Below, in pieces: positions 8,355 through 17,543 of a DNA stretch of 64,000 nt. The position numbers and the translations under genes were made by a program. The stretch's first letter is position 1. Every line of letters starts with the position of its first letter. The DNA comes from Vibrio artabrorum (GTDB lineage Bacteria > Pseudomonadota > Gammaproteobacteria > Enterobacterales > Vibrionaceae): assembly GCF_024347295.1 (NCBI RefSeq), contig NZ_AP025458.1:868001-932000 (forward strand), given 5' to 3'. The notes beneath the pieces are model-generated. The model saw nothing but the letters and a program-made list of their open reading frames with translations, made no database searches and had not been told where the DNA came from.

Positions 8355-9485
8355 ATGGCGATTAATGTAAGCACTAATGTGTCTGCAATGACGGCTCAGC
8401 GTTACCTAAACAACGCGGCTGAAGGTACTCAAAAATCAATGGAGCGTTTGTCTTCTGGCTATAAAATCAATAGCGCAAAAGATGATGCTGCAGGCCTACA
8501 AATTTCTAACCGCTTAACGTCGCAAAGCCGTGGCCTAGACATGGCTGTGAAGAATGCGAATGACGGTATCTCTATTGCACAGACCGCTGAAGGTGCAATG
8601 AATGAGTCAACCAACATCCTGCAACGTATGCGTGACCTTTCTCTTCAATCTTCAAATGGTTCAAACACTAAATCTGAACGTGTTGCGATCCAAGAAGAAG
8701 TCTCTGCGTTAAACAAAGAACTGAACCGTATCGCAGAAACCACCTCTTTTGGTGGTAATAAGCTGCTTAACGGCACTTACGGCAGTCAGTCATTCCAAAT
8801 CGGTGCAGATTCCGGTGAAGCAGTGATGCTTTCCATGACAAACATGCGTACCGACACTCAAGGTATGGGCGGTAAAAGTTATACTGTTGAAGAAGGCAAA
8901 GATTCATCTTGGCGCGTAGGTGCTGGTGCTGATTTGACTATCAAATACAACGATAAGTTTGGTGACGCACACGAGTTGACGCTTGCTGCGAAGGAAGGCA
9001 ACGACATTGAAGAGCTAGCGACTTACATTAATGGTCAAAGCCAAGATGTTAAAGCGTCTGTAGGTGAAGGTGGTAAACTGCAACTTTTCGCTTCAAGTCA
9101 AAAAGTTGACGGTGATGTTGCCTTCGGTGGCAGTCTTGCTAGTGAGTTAGGTATCGGTGCGGGTAAAGACGTCACTGTTAATGATATCGATGTTACTTCG
9201 GTTGCGGGTGCAAACGAAGCGGTATCTATCATTGATGGAGCGTTAAAATCTGTGGATAGTAGCCGTGCTTCTCTTGGTGCTTTCCAAAACCGTTTCGATC
9301 ATGCAATCAGCAACTTAGATAACATCAACGAAAACGTTAATGCATCTAAGAGTCGTATCAAAGATACCGATTATGCGAAAGAAACAACGGCTATGACCAA
9401 GTCGCAAATCCTACAACAAGCGAGTACTTCTATCTTAGCTCAAGCAAAACAGTCACCATCAGCAGCTCTAAGCTTATTGGGCTAA
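8355..9485 (+). CDS. Flagellin (third paralogue)
   Basis: This 376-residue filament subunit starts [20 protein letters not shown] and has the same D0/D1 blocks as its neighbours, ending [11 protein letters not shown]. It is closest to the second paralogue: both share NGSN(S/T)[11 protein letters not shown] and [21 protein letters not shown] segments, and they differ mainly in the surface-exposed centre (about 165-285). The ribosome site AAAGGAGAT lies 6 bases before the ATG. Expression should depend on FliA (8201-8227). The leader holds two hairpins sharing one loop. Only a weak stem-loop follows the stop (about 9510-9535), so some transcripts may read into flaG. Confidence 0.93.
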   Translation: MAINVSTNVSAMTAQRYLNNAAEGTQKSMERLSSGYKINSAKDDAAGLQISNRLTSQSRGLDMAVKNANDGISIAQTAEGAMNESTNILQRMRDLSLQSSNGSNTKSERVAIQEEVSALNKELNRIAETTSFGGNKLLNGTYGSQSFQIGADSGEAVMLSMTNMRTDTQGMGGKSYTVEEGKDSSWRVGAGADLTIKYNDKFGDAHELTLAAKEGNDIEELATYINGQSQDVKASVGEGGKLQLFASSQKVDGDVAFGGSLASELGIGAGKDVTVNDIDVTSVAGANEAVSIIDGALKSVDSSRASLGAFQNRFDHAISNLDNINENVNASKSRIKDTDYAKETTAMTKSQILQQASTSILAQAKQSPSAALSLLG

Positions 9486-9567
9486 ACTTATCTCGGTAAG
9501 TAGCGGTAAGCTCTACTTTAGGTAGGGTTTTACTGTTTGGCTTATAGAAGGAGGGAGGGAGAGTGTT

Positions 9568-9993
9568 ATGGAAATATCATCCAACGCATCGAACATCCAG
9601 CCTTATGGCTCACCTAATGGCACTAAATTTGCAAGCGATAAAGGTAGTAGTGCATCGAGCATTTCACGGCTGAAAGAAGCAAGAACTTATGGCGTGGTAG
9701 AAACATCGAAAGAAGAAGCTACCGAAGCTGCGAGTCAATTAGCTCACGATAGACAAGAGTTAAATGATAAAGAGCGAGTCAAGATGGTCGAGAAGGTAAA
9801 CGAGTTTATCTCCTCTATCAACAAGGGTGTTGCTTTTAAAGTTGATGAAGAGTCAGGCAGGGATGTGGTGACCATTTATGAGACCACAACGGGTGATATT
9901 ATTCGCCAGATCCCCGATGAAGAAATGCTTGAGATTTTGAGGCGCCTAGCAGCCCAAGCCTCAAATGGTGGAATACTGGAGGCTAAGGTTTAA
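9568..9993 (+). CDS. flaG: FlaG family protein
   Basis: FlaG is a small cytoplasmic protein that limits filament length in several polar flagellates. The 141-residue product has a Ser-rich, poorly conserved first half. Its second half is the FlaG domain (about 75-140), with VNEFISSINKGVAFKVDEES, then YETTTGDIIRQIPDEEMLEI. The AAGGAGGGAGGGAGAG tract before the ATG gives a very purine-rich ribosome site. It opens the flaG-fliD-flaI-fliS group; fliD starts 22 bases after its stop. No strong own promoter was recognised. Confidence 0.92.
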   Translation: MEISSNASNIQPYGSPNGTKFASDKGSSASSISRLKEARTYGVVETSKEEATEAASQLAHDRQELNDKERVKMVEKVNEFISSINKGVAFKVDEESGRDVVTIYETTTGDIIRQIPDEEMLEILRRLAAQASNGGILEAKV

Positions 9994-10015
9994 GTCGTAT
10001 TATTGAGGTGGTTTA

Positions 10016-12001
10016 ATGAGTATTGGCCCAATGGGGGGTTCGTCTGGCATGGATATCAACACCATGGTCAGCAAAATTGTTGATTCGGAGCGTGTACCCA
10101 AACAGCAGCGAATCGATAATGAACGAGCGCGAATCGATACCAGTATTAGTGCCTATGGAAGACTCAGAGAATCCCTTGATTCGATGAAAAACCTGATGAC
10201 AAACTTTCGTCAAGAAAAAGCTTTCGCTGCGCGAACAGTAGAGAGCACCGATGAAGGACTTGTGTCTGCAACTGCGACTACCGAAGCGATCGCTGGCAAA
10301 TATGCCATCGATGTGTTGCAGCTTGCCCAAAGCCATAAAGTGGCTTCTGATGTGCTATCAGAGGACATGAAATTTGGCCCAGGTAAGCTGCAGGTTTCGC
10401 TTGGCGATGACAGCTTTGATGTGCAAGTGGGTGACCGTTCGAAACTTATCGACGTCGTTCGCAGTATCAATGGCTCAGACAACAACCCAGGCGTTCGTGC
10501 ATCTATTATCAATGATGTTGAAGGTCCTCGACTTATTGTCGCTTCGAACCAATCAGGTTCAGATCAGCAGATCAGCATTAATGTCGAGTCTGACGCTGAT
10601 AATCCTCTCAAAAAACTTGAATACAAAACTCTTGAAGAGCGTGCTAAAGCGCTAGAGAAAGCGCGCCTTGCTGCTCAAGAGATTCTTTCCCAGCCCGCCC
10701 CCGGGCAAGATATTGCACCCTTAGACAAGTCTATTGAGGCAAGTGGTAACCAAATTCCGCCGTCAAAAGCTCAAGCCGATAAGGGGACAGATGACAGTCT
10801 TAGTTACGGTGAACAAGCGGCCGCCGATGGACAGGCAGCTTTAGACGCAGCTCAGGCTGCAACATTATTGAAGCCTGAAGACAGGATTCCAGGTTGGACT
10901 AAAACAGCTTCAGGTACACTTTTAGATTCATATTACTCTCCAGCCCCCGAGCTTGATGAAAAAGCCATAGAGAAAGCGTCGGATGTCTCTGGTTGGTCAA
11001 ATGCCGCATCAGGTACGCTGACGGATTCTTATGTGACGCCGAAAGAGGCCCAGGCAAAACTAGAAGCAGAACAAGCGCGTATCGAAGAAAAGGCCGCAAC
11101 AGAAAAAGCGGAACTGCAAGAGAAAGTTAAAACTGGCGAATTGACCGCTGAACAAGCTAAAGATATCGAGCGTGCGAAATTAGATCCAGAAGAGCGTGAG
11201 CGCTTAGATAAGATAGACAAAGCGCAAGCTGACCTTATTCAGGCTCAACAGTCTTTTGATCACTACAGTGGTATGACTGAAGTACAAGCGGGACAAGATT
11301 CGAAGGTTGTGCTCGATGGCGTAGCCCAGCTTTCAAGTAAAAACAACGTGATTGAAGATGCTATTGAAGGGATTGATATCACGTTGAAAGGAAAAACACC
11401 CAAAGATAAGCCACCGACAGAAATTGGTGTAGAGTACGACCGAAATCGTGTTCGCCAAGATATTGAGGCTTTTGTTAATTCTTATAATCAGTTTTATCAA
11501 ACCTCAAAAAGTTTGGCTGGCGTTGATCCCGCGACGGGGCAAAAAGGCCCACTCTCTGGCGACAGTGCGGTACGTAACGCCGACTCGCGTTTGAAAAGTG
11601 TATTCTCATCAAGTGTTGAAGGGGCTCCTGTGAACCTCAAGTCTTTGACTGAGTTTGGTATTACGACCACAAGACAAGGTTCGTTAGAAATAAACTACGA
11701 TATGCTCGACCGTCAACTGAACAATAACTTTGATAAGTTGGGGGAGTTCTTTGGTGGTAACAATGGTTTCGCTAAAAAAGTGGAAGATGCGATTCAAGGC
11801 ATTACCGGATTTACTGGTTCTATTCGCACTCGAGAAAAGAGCTTGGTAGAACAAAACTATCGTTTGGCCGATGATCAAAGCGCACTCGATCGCCGCATGG
11901 CGAGCCTTGAGAGTCGCACGCACTCAAAGTTCGCTGCGATGCAAGATGCGACTGGGAAGATGCAATCTCAATTGGGTAGCATGATGAATGCACTAGGTTA
12001 G
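10016..12001 (+). CDS. fliD: Flagellar hook-associated protein 2 / filament cap FliD
   Basis: FliD forms the cap under which flagellin subunits fold at the filament tip. At 661 residues it is long compared with enteric FliD (about 470) but normal for Vibrio. The N-terminal FliD_N domain (about 1-125) includes GMDINTMVSKIVDSERVPK. The C-terminal FliD_C domain (about 425-655) includes YDRNRVRQDIEAFVNSYNQF and DKLGEFFGGNNGFAKKVEDA. The extra length is an insertion at about 205-425, rich in A, E, K and Q and probably coiled coil. It contains a duplicated peptide, GW(T/S)xxASGTLxDSY. The ATG follows TTGAGGTGG. It is encoded 3 bases before flaI. Confidence 0.95.
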   Translation: MSIGPMGGSSGMDINTMVSKIVDSERVPKQQRIDNERARIDTSISAYGRLRESLDSMKNLMTNFRQEKAFAARTVESTDEGLVSATATTEAIAGKYAIDVLQLAQSHKVASDVLSEDMKFGPGKLQVSLGDDSFDVQVGDRSKLIDVVRSINGSDNNPGVRASIINDVEGPRLIVASNQSGSDQQISINVESDADNPLKKLEYKTLEERAKALEKARLAAQEILSQPAPGQDIAPLDKSIEASGNQIPPSKAQADKGTDDSLSYGEQAAADGQAALDAAQAATLLKPEDRIPGWTKTASGTLLDSYYSPAPELDEKAIEKASDVSGWSNAASGTLTDSYVTPKEAQAKLEAEQARIEEKAATEKAELQEKVKTGELTAEQAKDIERAKLDPEERERLDKIDKAQADLIQAQQSFDHYSGMTEVQAGQDSKVVLDGVAQLSSKNNVIEDAIEGIDITLKGKTPKDKPPTEIGVEYDRNRVRQDIEAFVNSYNQFYQTSKSLAGVDPATGQKGPLSGDSAVRNADSRLKSVFSSSVEGAPVNLKSLTEFGITTTRQGSLEINYDMLDRQLNNNFDKLGEFFGGNNGFAKKVEDAIQGITGFTGSIRTREKSLVEQNYRLADDQSALDRRMASLESRTHSKFAAMQDATGKMQSQLGSMMNALG

Positions 12002-12004
12002 TAA

Positions 12005-12310
12005 ATGAACAATCAGCTCAAAGCGCTTTGTGAACTCGATCAATTAATAATATCCCAACTTGAATTAAGCGAAATTAATGCTGAAGAAATAACGCAGCTT
12101 GTCGATAACAGAGAACAGTTATTGCAAAACGTACTTCGATTAATCGATTTATACCCTGACGTTAAGCAAAGTCCCGAGTGGTGTGATGCCATTTCGAGAA
12201 CCCAAAAATTGGTCGAATTGATGCAGTCCGAGACTGGCCGGTTAGGTAAAACCCTACATAAATACCGACACGGTGCCAAATCAGTTCAGCAATATAAAAA
12301 GTTTTTATAA
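12005..12310 (+). CDS. flaI: Flagellar protein FlaI (FliT-like chaperone candidate)
   Basis: This is a small, mostly helical, soluble protein of 101 residues between fliD and fliS. The position and size are those of Vibrio FlaI, which occupies the place of FliT, the FliD export chaperone of enteric bacteria. No catalytic motif is visible. Its start lies 3 bases after the fliD stop, and fliS begins 13 bases after its own stop, so the three are one transcript. The chaperone role is inferred from position and helical character, not from a clear motif. Confidence 0.75.
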   Translation: MNNQLKALCELDQLIISQLELSEINAEEITQLVDNREQLLQNVLRLIDLYPDVKQSPEWCDAISRTQKLVELMQSETGRLGKTLHKYRHGAKSVQQYKKFL

Positions 12311-12323
12311 AAAGAGGTTTACT

Positions 12324-12734
12324 ATGCGCGGTTCTTTACAGGCATATAAAAAGGTATCAGTGGATAGTCAACTAACGGCTGCTTCACCGCATAAAATTGT
12401 ACAAATGTTAATGGCAGGGGCTATTGAGCGTTTGATTCAAGGCAAAGCGGCGATGCAAGCTGGCAATATCCCGGTAAAAGGAGAGCGACTGGGTAAGGCG
12501 CTCGATATCATTATTAGCCTACGCAGTTGCCTATCTATGGCCGACGGTGGCGACATTGCTAAAAACCTAGATCAACTTTATGAGTACATGATCACACAAA
12601 TTTCTGCGGCAAATCACAAAAATGATCCCCAGCCTATCGATGAGGTTATTGATATCATCCGCGAAATTAAGAGTGCATGGGACCAAATCCCGAATGAATA
12701 TCACAATTTAACGTCTGCTGATGTAGGTATTTAA
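12324..12734 (+). CDS. fliS: Flagellin export chaperone FliS
   Basis: FliS binds the C-terminal helix of flagellin, keeps it unfolded in the cytoplasm and delivers it to the export gate. The product is 136 residues. It has the family N-terminus YKKVSVDSQLTAASPHKIVQMLM, the segment GAIERLIQGKAAM and the helix KGERLGKALDIIISLRSCL. The ATG at 12324 is chosen because AAGAGG lies upstream and the family starts near MRGSLQAY. The longer in-frame start at 12273 lies inside flaI. It is the last gene of the flaG group and is followed by a strong terminator. Confidence 0.95.
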   Translation: MRGSLQAYKKVSVDSQLTAASPHKIVQMLMAGAIERLIQGKAAMQAGNIPVKGERLGKALDIIISLRSCLSMADGGDIAKNLDQLYEYMITQISAANHKNDPQPIDEVIDIIREIKSAWDQIPNEYHNLTSADVGI

Positions 12735-12810
12735 AGAAGAACTGCTGTTTTAGCCAATCTCATTTCCTCTAATTGGTTGGTTGCCTTATTTTTTTATTCA
12801 AATAAAATAG

Positions 12811-12840
12811 AAGCCATTAGATAGCCTAATGGCTTTTTTT
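12811..12840 (+). terminator. Intrinsic terminator after fliS
   Basis: AGCCATTAG/CTAATGGCT is a perfect 9-bp stem with loop ATAGC, followed by seven T. It isolates the structural genes from flrA. Confidence 0.92.
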
Positions 12841-12961
12841 CGTTGTTGATTACCGAAACTTGTCTTCGTGATATATAATTATTGATACTTTCCTCATTTT
12901 ATCGATGACATTGTTCATGGTCTTCCTCATCGAACCCAAATAAAGGCAATAATTCCTACTT

Positions 12962-14428
12962 ATGCAAGGTTTGACAAAACTGCTTGTCGTTGATGATAAT
13001 GCCCAATATCGTCACAACTTAAGCACCATATTAGAGTTTGTAGGAGAAAGCTGCGAAGTTGTTAGCTCTGAACAAGCACACAAGGTTGATTGGTCACTTC
13101 CGTGGGCCGGCTGTATTGTCGGTTCAGTTAAAAGTAACGATTTCAACACACTACTCAATGAAAAGCTTGTTCATGCCAGTCACATACCTTTACTGGTTAT
13201 TAGTCACAATCATCACCAGGTTGATGAGCTTACGAACTTTGTTGGCGAACTCGAACTGCCACTTAATTACCCACAATTAAGTGATGCATTAAGACACTGT
13301 AAAGAATTCTTAGGACGCAAAGGTGTTCAAGTAGCATCGACTTCACGCAAGAATACTTTGTTTCGCAGCCTAGTTGGACAAAGTGCAGGTATCCAAGAGG
13401 TACGCCACCTCATTGAACAAGTTTCTTCTACGGAAGCGAATGTATTGATTCTTGGGGAGTCAGGCACGGGGAAGGAAGTGGTAGCGCGTAATGTTCACTA
13501 TCACTCTAAACGCCGTTCAGGGCCTTTTGTACCAGTGAACTGCGGTGCGATCCCACCTGATTTGCTCGAAAGTGAACTGTTTGGTCATGAGAAGGGCGCG
13601 TTTACCGGGGCGATTACCGCTCGTAAAGGTCGCTTTGAATTGGCCGAGGGTGGCACGCTGTTTCTGGATGAAATTGGCGATATGCCAATGACGATGCAAG
13701 TGAAGTTATTACGTGTATTACAAGAGCGATGCTTTGAGCGTGTCGGAGGAAATAACACGATTCAAGTTGATGTTCGAGTGATTGCTGCCACACACCGTAA
13801 TCTTGAAAATATGATCGATGATGATTCGTTTCGTGAAGATCTTTATTATCGCTTGAACGTATTCCCGATTGAAATGCCGGCACTTCAAGACCGTAAAGAA
13901 GATATTCCTTTGCTGCTTCAAGAGCTGATGACCCGAATGGAAGCGGAAGGGAGTATGCCTATCTGTTTCACGGCTCGTGCGATTAATTCTTTGATGGAGC
14001 ATTATTGGCCAGGTAATGTACGTGAATTGGCAAACTTGGTGGAGCGAATGGTTATTCTTTATCCTAATAGCTTGGTCGATGTCAATCACCTTCCAACAAA
14101 GTATCGTTACAGTGATATTCCTGAATTCCAACCAGAGTTTAATAGTGTTGTTCCAGAGGAAGAGCTGGAGCGTGATGCATTGGCTGAGTTGTTTTCTGAG
14201 GATTTCAGTTTTGAACGGCAAGATGATATTGCTGACAATGTGAATGCTCCTCAAGAGTTACCGCCAGAAGGGGTTAACCTGAAAGAGTTACTTGCCGATC
14301 TGGAAGTGAATATGATCAGTCAGGCCTTGGAAGCGCAAGGAGGAATCGTAGCTCGTGCGGCTGATATGCTTGGAATGCGCAGAACTACTCTGGTTGAGAA
14401 AATGCGTAAGTATAATTTGCAACGTTAG
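12962..14428 (+). CDS. flrA: Sigma-54-dependent flagellar master regulator FlrA
   Basis: FlrA (FleQ family; FlaK in V. parahaemolyticus) activates the class II flagellar genes with sigma-54 at the top of the cascade. The 488-residue protein has three parts. The N-terminal receiver-like domain is about 1-120, the AAA+ domain about 135-375 (Walker [15 protein letters not shown] loop at 212-217, Walker B as [12 protein letters not shown]), and the C-terminal Fis-type helix-turn-helix has [19 protein letters not shown]. The receiver begins LLVVDDN, but the strand where the phospho-aspartate should lie reads GCIVGSV, so it is probably not phosphorylated, as in FleQ. A TATAAT at 12874-12879 may be its -10 box, without a good -35. 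Confidence 0.95.
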   Translation: MQGLTKLLVVDDNAQYRHNLSTILEFVGESCEVVSSEQAHKVDWSLPWAGCIVGSVKSNDFNTLLNEKLVHASHIPLLVISHNHHQVDELTNFVGELELPLNYPQLSDALRHCKEFLGRKGVQVASTSRKNTLFRSLVGQSAGIQEVRHLIEQVSSTEANVLILGESGTGKEVVARNVHYHSKRRSGPFVPVNCGAIPPDLLESELFGHEKGAFTGAITARKGRFELAEGGTLFLDEIGDMPMTMQVKLLRVLQERCFERVGGNNTIQVDVRVIAATHRNLENMIDDDSFREDLYYRLNVFPIEMPALQDRKEDIPLLLQELMTRMEAEGSMPICFTARAINSLMEHYWPGNVRELANLVERMVILYPNSLVDVNHLPTKYRYSDIPEFQPEFNSVVPEEELERDALAELFSEDFSFERQDDIADNVNAPQELPPEGVNLKELLADLEVNMISQALEAQGGIVARAADMLGMRRTTLVEKMRKYNLQR

Positions 14429-14480
14429 TTCGTTTTTACCGTCAGAGGCAAACAATAAAACTAGCGTGCATTGTGGCTAT

Positions 14481-14578
14481 TAAACACTCTAGTGAGCGAA
14501 CCGATGAACTATCGTCGGGTGTTTAGATGAAGAATATAGCAAATAGCCTGGTTCGCATTGTGTGTGTCAGGCTGTTTT
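14481..14578 (+). other. Stem-loops upstream of flrB
   Basis: Two inverted repeats lie in the flrA-flrB gap. TAAACAC (14481-14487) pairs with GTGTTTA (14519-14525) and encloses a smaller CGAT/ATCG stem. AGCCTG (14545-14550) pairs with CAGGCT (14568-14573) and is followed by GTTTT. The second could be a weak terminator or attenuator. I see no clean sigma-54 element here although flrBC is class II in V. cholerae. Confidence 0.35.
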
Positions 14579-14601
14579 AGTCTTTGAGGCAAATTTTTGA
14601 C

Positions 14602-15642
14602 ATGCAATTATCGAATCAACCAGAAAACCAATCACACTTAGATTCTGTTGAGCAGCAAGTTGAACGCTATAAGCAAGTACTCGATGTGATGCCCGCTGGT
14701 GTCATCTTGTTAGATACGCAAGGTGAAGTGAGAGAAGCGAACCCAGAAGCGCACCGTATCCTCGGCGTTGAATTAGTGGGTGAGAAGTGGTTTTCTGTCA
14801 TTCAAAGTGCCTTTGACCCAAAAGATGACGATGGTCATGAGATCTCATTGAAGAACGGCCGAAAAGTGCGTTTGGCGATTTCAGCCTCTACGACCGGTCA
14901 GCTTATATTGATTACCGACCTGACAGAAACACGTCTGCTGCAATCTCGTGTTAGTGATCTTCAACGTTTGTCGTCATTAGGCAGGATGGTGGCTTCGCTT
15001 GCACATCAGGTTCGTACTCCACTTTCTAGCGCAATGCTGTATGCATCAAACCTTGCCGCACCCAACCTACCACTTACAACAAAAACACGTTTTCAATCTA
15101 AGCTTATGGATAGACTCCATGATTTAGAGAAACAAGTGAATGATATGTTGTTGTTTGCTAAAGGTGGTGATAATAAAGTAGTTAAGCCATTTACTGTCAC
15201 TGAGTTGATCTCGGAATTTCATCCCATGGTCGAGGCCGCATTAAAAACCAACCAGATTGATTATTGTCAAGAGGTCGAGAGTGAAGGTACTCAAATGTTT
15301 GGCAACGCAAATGCGATTGCTTCAGCTTTAAGTAATCTGGTTTTGAATGCGGTTCAAATTGCCGGTAAAGAATCGCAGATAGATGTTTTCTTTCGGCCAG
15401 TAAACGGCGAGCTTAAGATATCTGTACAAGACAGTGGGCCCGGCGTACCGAAAGCGCTTCAAAGTAAAATTATGGAACCATTCTTTACCACCCGTTCACA
15501 AGGTACAGGCTTGGGCTTAGCCGTTGTACAAATGGTTTGTCGCGCACATGAAGGCCGACTGGAATTGATCTCAGAAGAAGGTGACGGGGCATGTTTTACT
15601 ATGTGCTTACCATTGGAAAGACAACTTTCAACTGAAGATTAA
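14602..15642 (+). CDS. flrB: Flagellar sensor histidine kinase FlrB
   Basis: FlrB phosphorylates FlrC to switch on class III flagellar genes. The product has 346 residues from the ATG at 14602; an in-frame TTG 18 bases upstream is a weaker choice. Residues about 20-110 form a PAS domain (VMPAGVILLDTQGEVREANPEA). The dimerisation domain has the phospho-accepting histidine in SLAHQVRTPL (H135). The ATPase part has an N box (ALSNLVLNAVQIA), a G1 box (VQDSGPGVP) and a G2 box (GTGLGLAVV). No membrane segment is present, so it senses a cytoplasmic cue. It precedes flrC by 32 bases in a shared transcript. Confidence 0.95.
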   Translation: MQLSNQPENQSHLDSVEQQVERYKQVLDVMPAGVILLDTQGEVREANPEAHRILGVELVGEKWFSVIQSAFDPKDDDGHEISLKNGRKVRLAISASTTGQLILITDLTETRLLQSRVSDLQRLSSLGRMVASLAHQVRTPLSSAMLYASNLAAPNLPLTTKTRFQSKLMDRLHDLEKQVNDMLLFAKGGDNKVVKPFTVTELISEFHPMVEAALKTNQIDYCQEVESEGTQMFGNANAIASALSNLVLNAVQIAGKESQIDVFFRPVNGELKISVQDSGPGVPKALQSKIMEPFFTTRSQGTGLGLAVVQMVCRAHEGRLELISEEGDGACFTMCLPLERQLSTED

Positions 15643-15674
15643 TACGTTTTAATAGAATTATACTGGAGAATCTT

Positions 15675-17084
15675 ATGGCTCAAAGTAAAGTGTTAATCGT
15701 CGAAGATGATGAAGGTCTACGCGAAGCCCTTGTCGATACTCTCGCGCTTGCAGGTTATGAATGGCTAGAAGCGGATTGTGCGGAAGATGCTCTAGTTAAG
15801 TTAAAATCTAACTCTGTTGATATTGTTGTTTCTGATGTTCAAATGGCAGGCATGGGGGGGTTGACGTTATTAAGAAACATTAAGCAGCATTGGCCCAACC
15901 TGCCTGTATTATTGATGACAGCGTACGCTAATATTGAAGATGCAGTTGCGGCAATGAGAGAAGGTGCGATTGATTACATGGCGAAGCCATTCGCCCCTGA
16001 AGTTCTGTTGAACATGGTCAGTCGCTATGCACCCATTAAATCGGATGATAATGGTGATGCCATTGTTGCTGATGAAAAAAGTATTAAATTAATGATGTTG
16101 GCTGATAAAGTCGCAAAAACGGATGCTAACGTCATGGTGTTGGGCCCCAGTGGTTCAGGTAAAGAAGTGATGTCTCGTTATATTCACAATGCCTCAAACC
16201 GTAAAGACGGCCCATTTATTGCGATTAACTGCGCCGCGATCCCAGACAACATGCTAGAAGCAACACTGTTCGGATATGAAAAAGGTGCCTTTACTGGTGC
16301 GATTCAAGCTTGTCCTGGTAAGTTTGAACAAGCACAGGGCGGTACTATTTTATTGGATGAGATCAGTGAAATGGATCTTGGCCTGCAAGCTAAATTATTA
16401 CGTGTATTGCAAGAGCGTGAAGTGGAGCGCTTGGGGAGCCGCAAGAGTATCAAGCTTGATGTTCGCGTGTTAGCGACCAGTAACCGTGATTTAAAACAGT
16501 ATGTGTCTGAAGGCAACTTCCGAGAAGACCTATACTACCGACTGAATGTTTTTCCTATTTCATGGCCGCCTCTTTGTGAGCGTAAAGGGGATATTGAGCC
16601 TTTAGCTAAGCACCTGGTTGAACGCCATTGCACCAAACTCGGTATGCCGGTCCCTGTCGTGTCAGCGCTGGCCATTCATAAGCTTGTCAATTATCCGTGG
16701 CCGGGTAACGTTCGTGAATTAGATAATGTCATCCAACGAGCGTTAATTTTGAGCGAGCAAGATCATATATCGGGTGAGCATATTCTTCTTGAAGGCGTTG
16801 ATTGGCAAGATGCAAGCGGGTTACAGCACATTGTTGAAGGTAATGATGTTGCCGCGCCAGACATTAAGCCTATTGCGGAAGTTAATCCAATTTACAAAGC
16901 CGTTGCGAGCAGTGAGGGGCTTGGTAATGAGCTTAGAGATCAAGAGTATGCAATCATTCTTGAAACGTTGATCGCTTGCAATGGTCGACGTAAAGATATG
17001 GCTGAAAAGTTAGGAATTAGCCCCCGCACATTACGTTATAAGTTAGCTAAAATGCGCGATGCTGGAATAGATATCCCAAACTGA
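15675..17084 (+). CDS. flrC: Sigma-54-dependent response regulator FlrC
   Basis: FlrC, once phosphorylated by FlrB, drives class III promoters such as flaA and flgK with sigma-54. The 469-residue protein has an intact receiver (IVEDDEG; acceptor aspartate D54 in SDVQMAG), unlike FlrA. It is followed by an AAA+ domain with Walker A GPSGSGKE and the GAFTGA loop at 204-209. The C-terminal Fis-type helix-turn-helix has MAEKLGISPRTLRYKLAKM. The ATG follows ACTGGAG. The gene ends about 60 bases before the sigma-54 promoter of fliE. Confidence 0.96.
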   Translation: MAQSKVLIVEDDEGLREALVDTLALAGYEWLEADCAEDALVKLKSNSVDIVVSDVQMAGMGGLTLLRNIKQHWPNLPVLLMTAYANIEDAVAAMREGAIDYMAKPFAPEVLLNMVSRYAPIKSDDNGDAIVADEKSIKLMMLADKVAKTDANVMVLGPSGSGKEVMSRYIHNASNRKDGPFIAINCAAIPDNMLEATLFGYEKGAFTGAIQACPGKFEQAQGGTILLDEISEMDLGLQAKLLRVLQEREVERLGSRKSIKLDVRVLATSNRDLKQYVSEGNFREDLYYRLNVFPISWPPLCERKGDIEPLAKHLVERHCTKLGMPVPVVSALAIHKLVNYPWPGNVRELDNVIQRALILSEQDHISGEHILLEGVDWQDASGLQHIVEGNDVAAPDIKPIAEVNPIYKAVASSEGLGNELRDQEYAIILETLIACNGRRKDMAEKLGISPRTLRYKLAKMRDAGIDIPN

Positions 17085-17145
17085 GGACAGATTAATAGTG
17101 CTAGCCTTCTGACTATTGTAGTACGATGTCTAGTCAAATCATGTC

Positions 17146-17161
17146 TGGCACGCTAATTGCT
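17146..17161 (+). promoter_or_regulatory. Sigma-54 promoter of the fliE operon
   Basis: TGGCACGCTAATTGCT is an exact consensus match (TGGCACG-N4-TTGCT), the best sigma-54 element in the window. In V. cholerae this operon is FlrA-dependent class II. Confidence 0.9.
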
Positions 17162-17215
17162 CTGTCAATAATACAGCGAAATAGATGGTCATTTTTTTGA
17201 CTTCCGAGGTAGTAA

Positions 17216-17527
17216 ATGAGAATAGATGGTTTACAAGGCGAAATGCAAGCAATGATGGTTGAAGCTGCCAGTGCCCGTCCCACTACAACGGGGCAAGCAG
17301 TCGGTGCAGATTTTGGCAACATGCTGACTCAGGCCATCAATAATGTGAACTCATTACAAAAGACCTCGGGTGATCTTCAAACGCGTTTTGATAGTGGTGA
17401 CCAAAGCGTGTCCCTATCCGATGTTATGATTGCTCGTAATAAATCGAGTGTGGCTTTTGAGGCGACGATTCAAATTAGAAATAAATTGGTCGAATCGTAC
17501 AAACAGCTGATGAATATGCCGGTATAA
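17216..17527 (+). CDS. fliE: Flagellar hook-basal body protein FliE
   Basis: FliE is the small rod-MS ring adaptor, the first axial protein exported. The 103-residue length is usual. The C-terminal half has the conserved SLSDVMIARNKSSVAFEATI and ends VRNKLVESYKQLMNMPV-like. The ribosome site GAGG lies 8 bases before the ATG. It is the first gene after the consensus sigma-54 promoter and is followed 16 bases later by fliF, as in other Vibrio. Confidence 0.96.
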   Translation: MRIDGLQGEMQAMMVEAASARPTTTGQAVGADFGNMLTQAINNVNSLQKTSGDLQTRFDSGDQSVSLSDVMIARNKSSVAFEATIQIRNKLVESYKQLMNMPV

Positions 17528-17543
17528 GTTAGGTAGTTAAATA

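Noticed and set aside
9483..9509. Sigma-28-like promoter for flaG (TAAACTTA-N11-AGCGGTAA)
   Set aside because: Only about five of eight bases fit the -10 part and it begins in the stop codon of the flagellin; too weak to call.
13718..14254. 178-residue open frame antisense to flrA
   Set aside because: Entirely opposite a well-supported gene, with no ribosome site and no recognisable domain.
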